Assembly: GCF_031457455.1 (NCBI RefSeq)
Contig: NZ_JAVDWU010000016.1
Coordinates: 1 to 64,000, forward strand
Direction: 5' to 3'
Length of the DNA stretch: 64,000 bases
Source of the DNA: Hydrogenophaga palleronii_A
GTDB taxonomy: Bacteria; Pseudomonadota; Gammaproteobacteria; Burkholderiales; Burkholderiaceae_C
Below the pieces are notes generated by a model, which saw nothing but the letters and a program-made list of their open reading frames with translations, was not told the DNA's origin and ran no database searches. Below, piece after piece: positions 54,093 through 62,409 of this stretch (positions are counted from its first letter, which is position 1; every line of letters starts with the position of its first letter). A program made the position numbers and the translations under genes.

Positions 54093-56222
54093 TCAGGACT
54101 GAGGCTGCTGCTGCGGGGTTTCGCCCACGCTGCGCTCGGCCAGTGCCTTCATCGACAATTTCACGCGACCTTTTTCGTCGGTCTCCAGCACTTTGACGCG
54201 AACGATCTGGCCTTCGGTCAGATAGTCGGTCACCTTTTCCACGCGCTCGTGGGCGATCTGGCTGATGTGCAGCAAGCCGTCCTTGCCGGGCAGCAGATTG
54301 ATGAGCGCGCCGAAGTCGAGAATCTTGGTGACTGGGCCTTCGTAGACCTTGCCGATTTCCACTTCTGCGGTGATCTGCTCGATGCGGCGCTTGGCTTCGT
54401 CCGCCTTGGCGCTGTCTGCGGATGCGATGGTGATGGTGCCGTCTTCGTCGATGTTGATCTGGCAGCCGGTCTCTTCGGTCAGTGCGCGGATGACGGCGCC
54501 GCCCTTGCCGATCACGTCACGGATCTTCTCGGGGTTGATCTTCATGGTGAACAGCTTGGGTGCGAAGCTGCTCACTTCTGTCTTGGCTTCGCCCATGGCT
54601 TCCTGCATCTTGCCCAGGATGTGCATGCGGGCTTCCTTGGCCTGGGCCAGCGCCACCTGCATGATTTCCTTGGTGATGCCCTGGATCTTGATGTCCATCT
54701 GCAGGGCCGAGATGCCGTTGGTGGTACCGGCGACCTTGAAGTCCATGTCGCCCAGGTGATCTTCGTCACCCAGGATGTCGGTCAGCACGGCGAAGCGGTT
54801 GCCTTCCTTGATCAGACCCATGGCGATACCGGCCACGTGGGCCTTCATGGGCACACCCGCATCCATCAGGGCCAGGCAGCCGCCGCAAACCGAAGCCATG
54901 GAAGACGAACCGTTGGACTCAGTGATTTCCGAAACCACACGCATGGTGTAAGGGAAGTCTTCCTTGCTGGGCAGTGCGGCGATCAGCGCGCGCTTGGCCA
55001 GGCGGCCGTGGCCGATCTCGCGGCGCTTGGGCGTGCCGAAACGGCCGGCCTCACCGGTGGCGAAGGGAGGCATGTTGTAGTGCAACATGAAGTTGTCCTG
55101 GAAATCGCCAGCCAGCGCGTCGATACGCTGCGCGTCACGGTCGGTACCCAGCGTGGCCACCACCAGCGCCTGGGTTTCACCCCGCGTAAACAGGGCCGAG
55201 CCGTGGGTGCGGGGCAACACGCCGTTGCGGATTTCGATGGCGCGCACGGTACGCGTGTCGCGACCATCGATGCGGGGTTCGCCAGCCAGAATCTGGCCAC
55301 GCACAATCTTGGCTTCGATCTCGAACAGCAGGGATTCGATGGCCACGCTGTCAAAGGCCACGCCCTCGGCCTTCAGGGCAGCGAACACGTCGGCATAGGC
55401 AGCGCGGCAGGCCTGGGTGCGGGCCTGTTTGTTGCGGATCTGGTAGGCGGCTTCGAGCTTGGCCTTGGCCAGTTCGTCGATCTTGGCGATCAGCGGCTCG
55501 TCCTTGGCAGGCGGCTGCCAGTCCCATGCCGGCTTGCCAGCGTCACGCACCAGCTCGTTGATGGCGGCGATGGCGATGTTGCCTTGCTCGTGGCCGAACA
55601 CCACGGCGCCCAGCATGATTTCTTCAGACAGCTGGTCGGCTTCGGACTCCACCATCAGCACGGCCGCTTCGGTGCCGGCGACCACCAGGTCGAGCTTGCT
55701 GTCTTTCAGCTGGGTCTGGCCCGGGTTGAGCACGTATTCACCATTCACATAGCCCACGCGGGCGGCGCCAATGGGGCCGTTGAATGGGATGCCGCTGACG
55801 GACAGCGCGGCCGAGGTGGCGATCATCGCAGCAATGTCGGCCTGCACTTCGGGGTTCAGGCTTACCACGTGCACAATCACCTGGACTTCGTTGTAGAAGC
55901 CTTCGGGGAACAGGGGACGGATGGGGCGGTCGATCAGGCGGCAGGTCAGCGTTTCGAGCTCGCTGGGGCGGCCTTCGCGCTTGAAGAAGCTGCCGGGAAT
56001 CTTGCCGGCGGCGTACGACTTCTCGGTGTAATCCACCGTCAGGGGGAAGAAGTCCTGGCCGGCCTTGGCTTCGGTCTTGGCGACCACGGTGGCGAGCACC
56101 ACGGTGTCGTCGATGTTGACCAGCACGGCGCCGGTGGCCTGGCGCGCGATTTCGCCGGTTTCCATGGTGACCTTGTGCGGCCCCCACTGGAAGCTCTTCG
56201 TAACTTTGTTGAACATGGTCAT
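54093..56222 (-). CDS. pnp: Polyribonucleotide nucleotidyltransferase
   Basis: Degrades RNA from the 3' end using phosphate and can add tails in reverse. The 709-residue protein has two RNase PH domains (about 1-215 and 310-540), a helical linker, a KH domain (IRDVIGKGGAVIRALTEETG) and an S1 domain (VEIGKVYEGPVTKILDFGAL). The catalytic part shows GDEDHLGDMDFKVAGT with the essential aspartates. ATG 56222 has AGGAG six bases upstream. A hairpin at 56241-56260 sits just before the ribosome site and may take part in autoregulation. The rpsO terminator lies upstream, so pnp may have read-through and its own promoter. Confidence 0.97.
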   Translation of the reverse strand: MTMFNKVTKSFQWGPHKVTMETGEIARQATGAVLVNIDDTVVLATVVAKTEAKAGQDFFPLTVDYTEKSYAAGKIPGSFFKREGRPSELETLTCRLIDRPIRPLFPEGFYNEVQVIVHVVSLNPEVQADIAAMIATSAALSVSGIPFNGPIGAARVGYVNGEYVLNPGQTQLKDSKLDLVVAGTEAAVLMVESEADQLSEEIMLGAVVFGHEQGNIAIAAINELVRDAGKPAWDWQPPAKDEPLIAKIDELAKAKLEAAYQIRNKQARTQACRAAYADVFAALKAEGVAFDSVAIESLLFEIEAKIVRGQILAGEPRIDGRDTRTVRAIEIRNGVLPRTHGSALFTRGETQALVVATLGTDRDAQRIDALAGDFQDNFMLHYNMPPFATGEAGRFGTPKRREIGHGRLAKRALIAALPSKEDFPYTMRVVSEITESNGSSSMASVCGGCLALMDAGVPMKAHVAGIAMGLIKEGNRFAVLTDILGDEDHLGDMDFKVAGTTNGISALQMDIKIQGITKEIMQVALAQAKEARMHILGKMQEAMGEAKTEVSSFAPKLFTMKINPEKIRDVIGKGGAVIRALTEETGCQINIDEDGTITIASADSAKADEAKRRIEQITAEVEIGKVYEGPVTKILDFGALINLLPGKDGLLHISQIAHERVEKVTDYLTEGQIVRVKVLETDEKGRVKLSMKALAERSVGETPQQQPQS

Positions 56223-56240
56223 GGTTATCTCCTGGATTGA

Positions 56241-56260
56241 TTTCCGTCACCAGACGGAAA
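56241..56260 (-). promoter_or_regulatory. Hairpin in the pnp leader
   Basis: Perfect eight-base stem TTTCCGTC and GACGGAAA with a four-base loop, ending 18 bases before the pnp ATG and next to its AGGAG. In E. coli a leader hairpin cut by RNase III controls pnp. A similar role here is inference. Confidence 0.5.
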
Positions 56261-56424
56261 ACGACACGTGCAGATGGACTGCACAAAACCCGGAAACATC
56301 AATCCAGAACACGATGCCATTCCAGAAGGGCTGGCCAGGTGCCACACGGCACACAACCCCTTTGGAATGACACAGCTTCGCTCTGCAATCGCTGCTCCGG
56401 AATCAAAAAAGTGGATCAATAAGC

Positions 56425-56462
56425 AAAAAACGCCCGAGCCAGCGAACCAACTCAGGCGTTTT
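56425..56462 (-). terminator. Rho-independent terminator after rpsO
   Basis: On the minus strand, the stem ACGCCTGAG pairs with CTCGGGCGT (one G-T wobble) and is followed by a run of six T residues. It lies about 20 bases after the rpsO stop. Confidence 0.88.
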
Positions 56463-56483
56463 GCGTGTCAAACCGGGTTCAAG

Positions 56484-56750
56484 TTACTTGCGCAGACCCA
56501 GTTTCGCGATCAGCGCAAGGTAACGCTGTGCGTCCTTGGACTTGAGGTAATCCAGCAGTTTGCGACGACGGCTCACCATGCGCAGCAGACCACGGCGACC
56601 GTGGTGGTCTTTGGCGTGGGTCTTGAAGTGAGGGGTGAGTTCGTTGATGCGTGCGGTCAGGATGGCGACCTGCACTTCTGGGCTGCCGGTGTCGTTGGCG
56701 GCGCGAGCGTTTTCCGCGATGACAGCGGCTTTGACGGATTGTTCGATCAT
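56484..56750 (-). CDS. rpsO: 30S ribosomal protein S15
   Basis: Primary binder of 16S rRNA in the small subunit platform. The 88-residue protein has the standard S15 features: NDTGSPEVQVAILTARINELTPHFKTHAKDHHGRRGLLRMVSRRRKLLDYLK and the end RYLALIAKLGLRK. Length matches the family exactly. The order rpsO-pnp is conserved; a terminator between them suggests partial read-through. Confidence 0.98.
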   Translation of the reverse strand: MIEQSVKAAVIAENARAANDTGSPEVQVAILTARINELTPHFKTHAKDHHGRRGLLRMVSRRRKLLDYLKSKDAQRYLALIAKLGLRK

Positions 56751-56947
56751 TGAATTTCCTGCTTAAGGTACTTGCGTCCCGTCGCAGCAGGCAGATCCTG
56801 CGGAACAGGTCCGCAGCCGGCCGCCGCAACGGGCGTGAATGCCACCCACCCAGCGAAGCCGGGCCAGTAGCAACCGCGCATTATAGCGCGATGGCGGCGC
56901 GGCGCCACATCCAGTCACATGGGTCCCGACCAGGCACCTGGGGCAGA

Positions 56948-57541
56948 TCACAACTTGTCGTAGCAACTGGTGTCTGACAAATTCATCCACGACGAGACGG
57001 CGGTGAGGGTTTCAAGGCCCGTGAAGGCGCGATCCGTCGCACCAATGCAGAGCGTGCCGTCCCCGCCCTTCTTGCCCCAGATGGCCCCGCTCTGCACGCC
57101 GTTGGGGAGCACCCAGAGACCCCAGTTCGCCGCCGCCCTGGCACTGGCATCCGAGCGGGAGAACGTGACCATGCCCAGCGGCGTGCTTCTGGCGTCGGCC
57201 GTGCCAGCGCCCGAACAGTCCCCGCTGGTATAGCGGACAAAGGTCTGGCTGTAGGAGATGGCGTTGTCGCTCACCGGCACGACCCGCAGGCGCAGTTTCA
57301 ACGAACGGGTACCGGCCGGCGTACAGATCCTGGACAGCCAGTCGCCGACAAGGCTGTCTGCACCGACAGCCAGACGCTGATCGCCAGGCGGACTGGCCCC
57401 ACCCTCGTCATCGCCTCCGCCACCTCCGCCACAGGCCACCAACCCGGCGGCCGCCAGCAGTGCGCTCATCAGCCACCATCTGGCAGGGTTTGGGGGTCGC
57501 ATCCCGCGTCCGGGCATCGAATCACCGGTATTTCTTTTCAT
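56948..57541 (-). CDS. Glycine-rich putative lipoprotein
   Basis: A 197-residue protein with a lipoprotein signal: hydrophobic WWLMSALLAAAGLVAC with acylated cysteine and a following run of six Gly, then Asp and Glu, a tether that favours the outer membrane. The mature part has three cysteines (RICTPAG, GDCSGAG, TLCIGAT, and a last DTSCYDKL), probably disulphide-linked, and a beta-rich pattern. The ATG at 57541 was chosen because AAGGAAG stands about six bases upstream; 57556 is an alternative. No recognised domain. It stands alone between rpsO and a methyltransferase. Confidence 0.8.
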   Translation of the reverse strand: MKRNTGDSMPGRGMRPPNPARWWLMSALLAAAGLVACGGGGGGDDEGGASPPGDQRLAVGADSLVGDWLSRICTPAGTRSLKLRLRVVPVSDNAISYSQTFVRYTSGDCSGAGTADARSTPLGMVTFSRSDASARAAANWGLWVLPNGVQSGAIWGKKGGDGTLCIGATDRAFTGLETLTAVSSWMNLSDTSCYDKL

Positions 57542-57677
57542 TGAGCTTCCTTTCATTGCAAAAATGTTGTCAATAGGAGCGGTCCAGCGCGTCCAGCCCA
57601 GGCGTGCGCTCGCACGCCCGGCCTGAGCAGGCGCGACAAAACCGGGCACAGTGCCCAGCGGAGAATGGTTTGGGGGC

Positions 57678-58382
57678 TCAGGCCAGCGGCTTGCGGGCGA
57701 CGATGAAGACGCGGGGGTCCTTGCCTTTCGTGCCATGGCGTTCGACCGCCTCGACGTACAGGCCCTGGCGAACCAGGGCAGCCTGCAGATGCGCGGCGTC
57801 AAAGCAGAGCACCTGAGGCGCCTTGCCGATGGCGCGCATGATCGGCAGGAGCACGCGAGGCACCAGCGGATTCATCTCGTTGAGGCAGGCGGTCTTGGAG
57901 ATGAACAGGCCGCCGGGCCGCAGCGCCTGCACGGCTGCGCTGATGGCACGGTCCAGGTCGTCGACCAGATGCAGGAGGTTGAAGGCCAGCACGGCGTCCC
58001 AGGTGCCCTGGCCGAACACCGGCGCGTCGGCGTCGGCCACCGCAAAGCTCAATTGCGGGAAGGGCTGGACCGCAACCTTCTCGCGGGCGATGGCGATCAT
58101 CTCGGCCGACACGTCCGTGGCCAGCAGGCGACGGGTGTGCGGCGCCAGTCGCAGCGCGGTGCTGCCGGTTCCGCAGCCGATTTCCAGCACATCAAGGTCG
58201 GTCGTCAGCAGGTCTTTCACCCGCTGCAATGTGGCCTCGTAGCCTGCCGGGTCGGCAATCGGGTCGGCTGCGTACTTGCGCGCAATGCGGTCCCAGAAAC
58301 GGGCCTTGCGGGCCAAGGCAGTGCTGGCGGGCGAAAGGGCGGGAGACGCGGCAGAGGCGGCGGCGGACGACGGGTGGGGCAT
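57678..58382 (-). CDS. Class I SAM-dependent methyltransferase
   Basis: A 234-residue methyltransferase of the Methyltransf_11/25 group. Motif I is DVLEIGCGTGSTALRLAP, and the adenine-binding aspartates are in LLATDVSAEMIAIAR and FAVADADAPVFG. Post motif I continues with WDAVLAFNLLHLVDD. The N-terminal 25 residues are a Ser/Ala-rich disordered tail. Substrate is unknown. It is divergent from a LysR-type regulator across about 107 bases, so it is the most likely target of that regulator. Confidence 0.87.
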   Translation of the reverse strand: MPHPSSAAASAASPALSPASTALARKARFWDRIARKYAADPIADPAGYEATLQRVKDLLTTDLDVLEIGCGTGSTALRLAPHTRRLLATDVSAEMIAIAREKVAVQPFPQLSFAVADADAPVFGQGTWDAVLAFNLLHLVDDLDRAISAAVQALRPGGLFISKTACLNEMNPLVPRVLLPIMRAIGKAPQVLCFDAAHLQAALVRQGLYVEAVERHGTKGKDPRVFIVARKPLA

Positions 58383-58454
58383 GGCGGATGGGATGAACAG
58401 GTGACAACTGAAAACAGCAGGCGCCATGCTATCCATGCGCAGACCTGCAGGGAA

Positions 58455-58470
58455 CTGCGGTAAATTGCAG
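58455..58470. promoter_or_regulatory. Possible LysR-type operator
   Basis: An interrupted dyad CTGC-N8-GCAG in the short gap between the divergent methyltransferase and LysR genes. LysR sites are often T-N11-A dyads at this place; this one has T-N12-A spacing, so the call is weak. Confidence 0.3.
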
Positions 58471-58489
58471 CCCACATATACGTTTTTGC

Positions 58490-59362
58490 ATGAGACACAT
58501 CGACTGGAACCAGCTCAGGGCCTTTCTGGAAACCGCTCAGACCGGCTCGCTGTCGGCTGCGGCCCGCAAGCTTGGCCTGACACAGCCCACCCTGAGCCGG
58601 CAGGTGGCCGCCATTGAGCAAGGCCTGGGAGTGACCCTGTTCGAACGGGTGGGAAAGACCATGGCACTCACCACCACCGGGCTCGATCTGCTGGAACACG
58701 CGCGTGCGATGGGCGCGGCCGCTGACGCCCTGAGCCTAGCCGCCAGCGGGCGTTCACAGGCGGTGGGCGGTGTGGTGTCGGTGTCGGCCAGCGACGCGGT
58801 GGCCGCCTTCCTGCTGCCGCCCTTGGTGCAGCGCCTGAAGGAAGAGGAACCCGGCATTGCCATCGAAGTGATTGCATCCAACGCCCTGAGCGACCTGCTG
58901 CGACGCGAAGCGGACATTGCGATCCGCCACGTCAAACCCGAGCAGCCCGAACTGATTGCGCGACTGGTGCGCGAAGCGACCGCCAGCTTCTATGTGGCCG
59001 AAGACTGGGTGCGCACCCACGGCCACCCCCGCACGGCCGCCGAGGCCGCCACCCTGCCCTTCGTCGGCGCCGACAGAACCGGCCAGTACCTGGGGTACTT
59101 GCAGGCGCATGGCCTGCCCGTGACGGAGGCCAGTTTCAGCAGCTACGCCGAACACTCGGTGGCCCACTGGGCGCTGGTGCAGCAGGGTCTGGGCATCGGC
59201 GCCATGATGGATGAGATCGCCCGAAGGACGCCCGGCATCGTGCAAGTGCTCAACGAGGTGCCTCCCGTTCGTTTTCCGATCTGGCTGGTCAGCCACCGCG
59301 AGCTGCGCACGGCGCGAAGGATACGGGTGGTCTTTGAGGCGCTGGCGGAGGGGTTGAGGTAG
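58490..59362 (+). CDS. LysR-family transcriptional regulator
   Basis: A 290-residue regulator. The N-terminal helix-turn-helix covers about 5-65 (FLETAQTGSLSAAARKLGLTQPTLSRQVAAIEQGLGVTLFER). The C-terminal effector-binding domain is of the periplasmic-binding fold (VVSVSASDAVAAFLLPPLVQRL to about residue 288). The inducer is unknown. It starts 107 bases from the divergent methyltransferase gene, the classic LysR arrangement. It converges with the aminotransferase gene, leaving only seven bases between stops. Confidence 0.94.
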   Translation: MRHIDWNQLRAFLETAQTGSLSAAARKLGLTQPTLSRQVAAIEQGLGVTLFERVGKTMALTTTGLDLLEHARAMGAAADALSLAASGRSQAVGGVVSVSASDAVAAFLLPPLVQRLKEEEPGIAIEVIASNALSDLLRREADIAIRHVKPEQPELIARLVREATASFYVAEDWVRTHGHPRTAAEAATLPFVGADRTGQYLGYLQAHGLPVTEASFSSYAEHSVAHWALVQQGLGIGAMMDEIARRTPGIVQVLNEVPPVRFPIWLVSHRELRTARRIRVVFEALAEGLR

Positions 59363-59369
59363 GGCCTGT

Positions 59370-60557
59370 TCAGGCCTTGTCCAGCCACCCTGCCAGCCGC
59401 TGCACGCCCTCCTCCAGCCGCTCCAGATCGCGACTGGCGAAACACCAGCGCAGCCAGCCGCTCGCTTCCGTGCCAAAGGCGCTGCCAGGCGCCAGACCCA
59501 GCCCTGCTTCACGCACCAGCCGCTTGGCCACGTTCAGGCAGTCGGGTTGACCGTCGATGCTGAAGAAGGCGTACATGCCCCCTTTGGGCTGGGCCAGCCT
59601 GACGCCGGGCACGGCTTGCAGCAGGGGCACCAACGTGTCGCGACAGGCCTTCAGATGGGCCACCAGTGCGGGTGTCACCTCATCGCCGCGCTGCATGGCC
59701 GCCACCGCTGCGCGCTGCACGAAGACCGGCGCGCAGGATGTGTTGAATTCGATGAGTTTGGCCACTTCGCGTGTGAGCGTGGCAGGCAACACCAGCCAGC
59801 CCAGGCGCCAGCCGGTCATCAGAAAGCTTTTTGAAAAACTGTGCGCCACGATGAGGCGGTCGTCGGGTTCGGCAACGTCGAGAAAACTGCTGGCCGCGCC
59901 ATTGCCGGTATCGCCCGCGTAGTAAAGCCGCTCGTAAACCTCGTCGGCCACGATCCAGGTACCGGTGCGGCGGCAATGCGCCAAGATGGTGGCTTGTTCG
60001 CTGCGGGTGAGCGTCCAGCCGGTGGGATTGTTCGGAGCGTTCAGGATGAGCATGCGTGTGGACGGCGTGATGCTGGCGAGCAAGGCATCGACATCCAGTG
60101 CCCAGGCACCCGTGTCAGCCCCTTGGGCAACCACACGCAAGGGCACCGCCTTCACTTTCGCGCCCATGATCCGGGGCTGAGCCACTAGGTTGGGCCACAC
60201 CGGTGTCACCACCACCACTTCGTCACCCGCGTCAACGAGCATCTGGCTGGCCAGCATGAGTCCGTTGACCCCGCCGGAGGTCACCGCGAGGCGTTCAAAC
60301 CAGTGGTCTGTGCCGCGCCCGGGATGCAGATCTTCGGTGTAGGTGGCGATCGCCGACCGGAGTTCGGCCAGCCCCAGGTTGTGGGCATAGAAAGTTTCGC
60401 CGGCCTGGAGGGACGCGATTGCTGCATCGCGGATGAAATCGGGCGTGACTTCATCGCTTTCGCCAAACCAGAACTTGAGCACGCCGTTGCGCCCCAGCCC
60501 TTCATTGGCCACTTCGCGGATGCGCGATTCGGCCAGTTGGGTCACCACATCCCGCAT
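59370..60557 (-). CDS. PLP-dependent aminotransferase, class I/II
   Basis: A 395-residue fold-type I aminotransferase. The PLP lysine is in the segment SFSKSFLMTGWRLGW, the cofactor pocket shows SGGVNGLMLASQ and NAPNNPTGWTL, and the phosphate-side arginine lies in GWLRWCFA. The ATG at 60557 is preferred because AGGAG stands eight bases before it; an upstream TTG at 60590 lies inside the inverted repeat of the adjacent MITE-like element. The substrate (aromatic, aspartate or alanine type) cannot be told with certainty. It is a single gene, convergent with the LysR gene. Confidence 0.92.
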   Translation of the reverse strand: MRDVVTQLAESRIREVANEGLGRNGVLKFWFGESDEVTPDFIRDAAIASLQAGETFYAHNLGLAELRSAIATYTEDLHPGRGTDHWFERLAVTSGGVNGLMLASQMLVDAGDEVVVVTPVWPNLVAQPRIMGAKVKAVPLRVVAQGADTGAWALDVDALLASITPSTRMLILNAPNNPTGWTLTRSEQATILAHCRRTGTWIVADEVYERLYYAGDTGNGAASSFLDVAEPDDRLIVAHSFSKSFLMTGWRLGWLVLPATLTREVAKLIEFNTSCAPVFVQRAAVAAMQRGDEVTPALVAHLKACRDTLVPLLQAVPGVRLAQPKGGMYAFFSIDGQPDCLNVAKRLVREAGLGLAPGSAFGTEASGWLRWCFASRDLERLEEGVQRLAGWLDKA

Positions 60558-60584
60558 CAAAACACTCCTGCCCGTTGCGGGCTT

Positions 60585-60830
60585 GTTCAACCTAAAAACT
60601 GCAATTGGACGGACCCGAGTGGGCCGTCAGGGAGTGGGCTGGCAAGGCGCGACGACGCAGCGGGCTTCTGCCCGTAAGGAGGAGCAACGCCGCCAGCGTG
60701 CTCCCTGGCGGTTCAATCGGGTCTGTAGCGCCCTCACCCATCAGGCGAGCCCCTTCGTGGTCAAGATTCTTAGTGTTCACGGACATTTCCAGCGGATAGA
60801 GCGCGGTCAACTGCGGTTTTTAGGTTCAAC
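60585..60830. mobile_element. MITE-like element with 23-bp inverted ends
   Basis: The left end at 60585-60607 (GTTCAACCTAAAAACTGCAATTG) and the right end at 60808-60830 are inverted copies with about 20 of 23 bases matching. The 246-base body holds no plausible gene. The structure resembles a small non-autonomous transposable element. It lies between the aminotransferase start and the end of a binding-protein gene. Confidence 0.55.
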
Positions 60831-60843
60831 GCCGATTCCAGAT

Positions 60844-62136
60844 TCAAGGCCGCTGCATGTTACAGCTGTGTGGCTGCTCGGCCTGCTGGGGGCTGAGCTG
60901 ACGGATCACACGAAAACCGTAGCCCGAGCCTTCGACATCGAAACGGGTACCGGGTGTGCCCTGCCTGTCCATGACCGCCACGGCCAGCGGCTGCTGGAAC
61001 TGGTGGTCGGCGGCGCGCATGCGGGCGGTCTGGCCGGCCAGGGTGACTTCGGCCTTTTCCAGTTGGGCCGCAATGGCCGCTGCGTTGATGGCGCCATCCT
61101 TGGCCCCAGCGCGTTCGATGGCCTGTGCGAGCGACTCGATCATGAGCTGCATGCGCATGTGCACGTAATCATCGGCCGGGTTGGGAAAACGCTGGCGGAA
61201 GGACGCGTAGAAGGCCTGCGATTCGGGGGTGGGCACATTGGGGAACCAGTCGGCCACGGCGATCACCTTGCCGATGCCGGCGTCTCCCATGGCAGCCGGA
61301 GCACCCAGCGCGTTGCCATAGAAGGTGTAGAAGGTGCCGTCAAAGCCCACTTCGCGCGCCGCCTTCACCAGCAGAGTGAGGTCGTTGCCCCAGTTGCCGG
61401 TGAGCACCGCCTGCGCACCACTGGCCTTGATCTTGGTGGCATAAGGCAGGAAGTCCTTGATCCGGGCCATGGGGTGCAGTTCGTCGCCCACGATCTTCAC
61501 GTCGGGCCGTTTGGCTGTTAGCTGGTTGCGCGCTTCGCGCAACACGGCCTGGCCAAAGCTGTAGTCCTGCCCGATGAGGTAGATGCTTTTCACCCCTTTG
61601 TCTTCGCTCAGCACGCTCATGAGAGCGGTCATGCGCATGTCGGCATGGGCGTCGAACCGGAAGTGCCAGTAGCTGCATCTTTCGTTGGTGAGCACGGGGT
61701 CCACCGCCGAATAGTTGAGGAACAGCACTTGCTTGTCGGTTTCGCGTCCGTTGTGTTTTCCGATGGCGTCGATCAGGCCAGCGGCTGCGGCGGAGCTGTT
61801 GCCCTGGGTCACGATGGTGATGTCGCGATCAATCGCCGAACGCAGCGCGGAAAGTGCTTCCTCGGTCTGACCCTTGCTGTCAAAACGCTCGATGACCAGA
61901 GGGCGGTTGCCGCCGGGCAGCTTCACGCCGCCACGTGCGTTGACCCGCTCGGTGGCCCAGACCAAGTTGCGGTAGACGGCTTCACCCGTGTTCGCGAAGG
62001 GCCCTGAAAGGCCTTCGATCATGCCGATGCGGATGGGTGCGGCAGCAGGTGCAGAGGCTTGAGCCATCACGGCAGAGGCGGTGAGGCTCAGCGCGAGTGC
62101 AAGAAATAAACGGCGGGTAGCGATGGATAGCTGCAT
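60844..62136 (-). CDS. LivK-type periplasmic binding protein
   Basis: A 430-residue ABC-transporter binding protein of the branched-chain amino acid type (Peripla_BP_6). A signal peptide covers residues 1-24 (MQLSIATRRLFLALALSL to AVMAQ). The mature start PIRIGMIEGLSGPFANTGEAVYRNL is typical, as is IYLIGQDYSFGQAVLREA. ATG 62136 was chosen; the frame upstream to 62364 is not protein-like. No permease or ATPase gene accompanies it. The ligand may be an amino acid, amide or aromatic acid. Another binding protein of the same class is encoded 273 bases upstream on the same strand. Confidence 0.9.
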   Translation of the reverse strand: MQLSIATRRLFLALALSLTASAVMAQASAPAAAPIRIGMIEGLSGPFANTGEAVYRNLVWATERVNARGGVKLPGGNRPLVIERFDSKGQTEEALSALRSAIDRDITIVTQGNSSAAAAGLIDAIGKHNGRETDKQVLFLNYSAVDPVLTNERCSYWHFRFDAHADMRMTALMSVLSEDKGVKSIYLIGQDYSFGQAVLREARNQLTAKRPDVKIVGDELHPMARIKDFLPYATKIKASGAQAVLTGNWGNDLTLLVKAAREVGFDGTFYTFYGNALGAPAAMGDAGIGKVIAVADWFPNVPTPESQAFYASFRQRFPNPADDYVHMRMQLMIESLAQAIERAGAKDGAINAAAIAAQLEKAEVTLAGQTARMRAADHQFQQPLAVAVMDRQGTPGTRFDVEGSGYGFRVIRQLSPQQAEQPHSCNMQRP

Positions 62137-62409
62137 GAAAAGTGAGACCGGTCTGTGAATGTTCGCGCCCCACCCGCTGGGTGGCACACCCCTGGTTTTC
62201 CAAGGTGTCGCATTGGCGACATGGGCGGGTAGTGTAGTGCGTTGCGCGCAGCACCAGGCAGATGCAGCCATGGCCCACCCGCCAGCCCTGGCCACCCTGC
62301 AATCATCCCAGACCGGCATACCCTGATCTCTCAGGGGTGTCGCGATCAAGGCAGGGACCGACATTGCAGACCGGTGGCCCGCCGTTCGCCCTGCCTGGTC
62401 AATGGTCGA

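Noticed and set aside
54249..56240. Very long plus-strand open frame opposite pnp
   Set aside because: His/Gly/Val/Asp-rich composition typical of the antisense frame of a GC3-rich gene; pnp is certain on the minus strand.
60592..60810. 72-residue minus-strand frame inside the MITE-like element
   Set aside because: No transposase motif and non-protein-like composition; the element appears non-coding.
62321..62336. Short hairpin CCCTGA-TCTC-TCAGGG between the two binding-protein genes
   Set aside because: Only six base pairs and no T run in either direction, so not called as a terminator.
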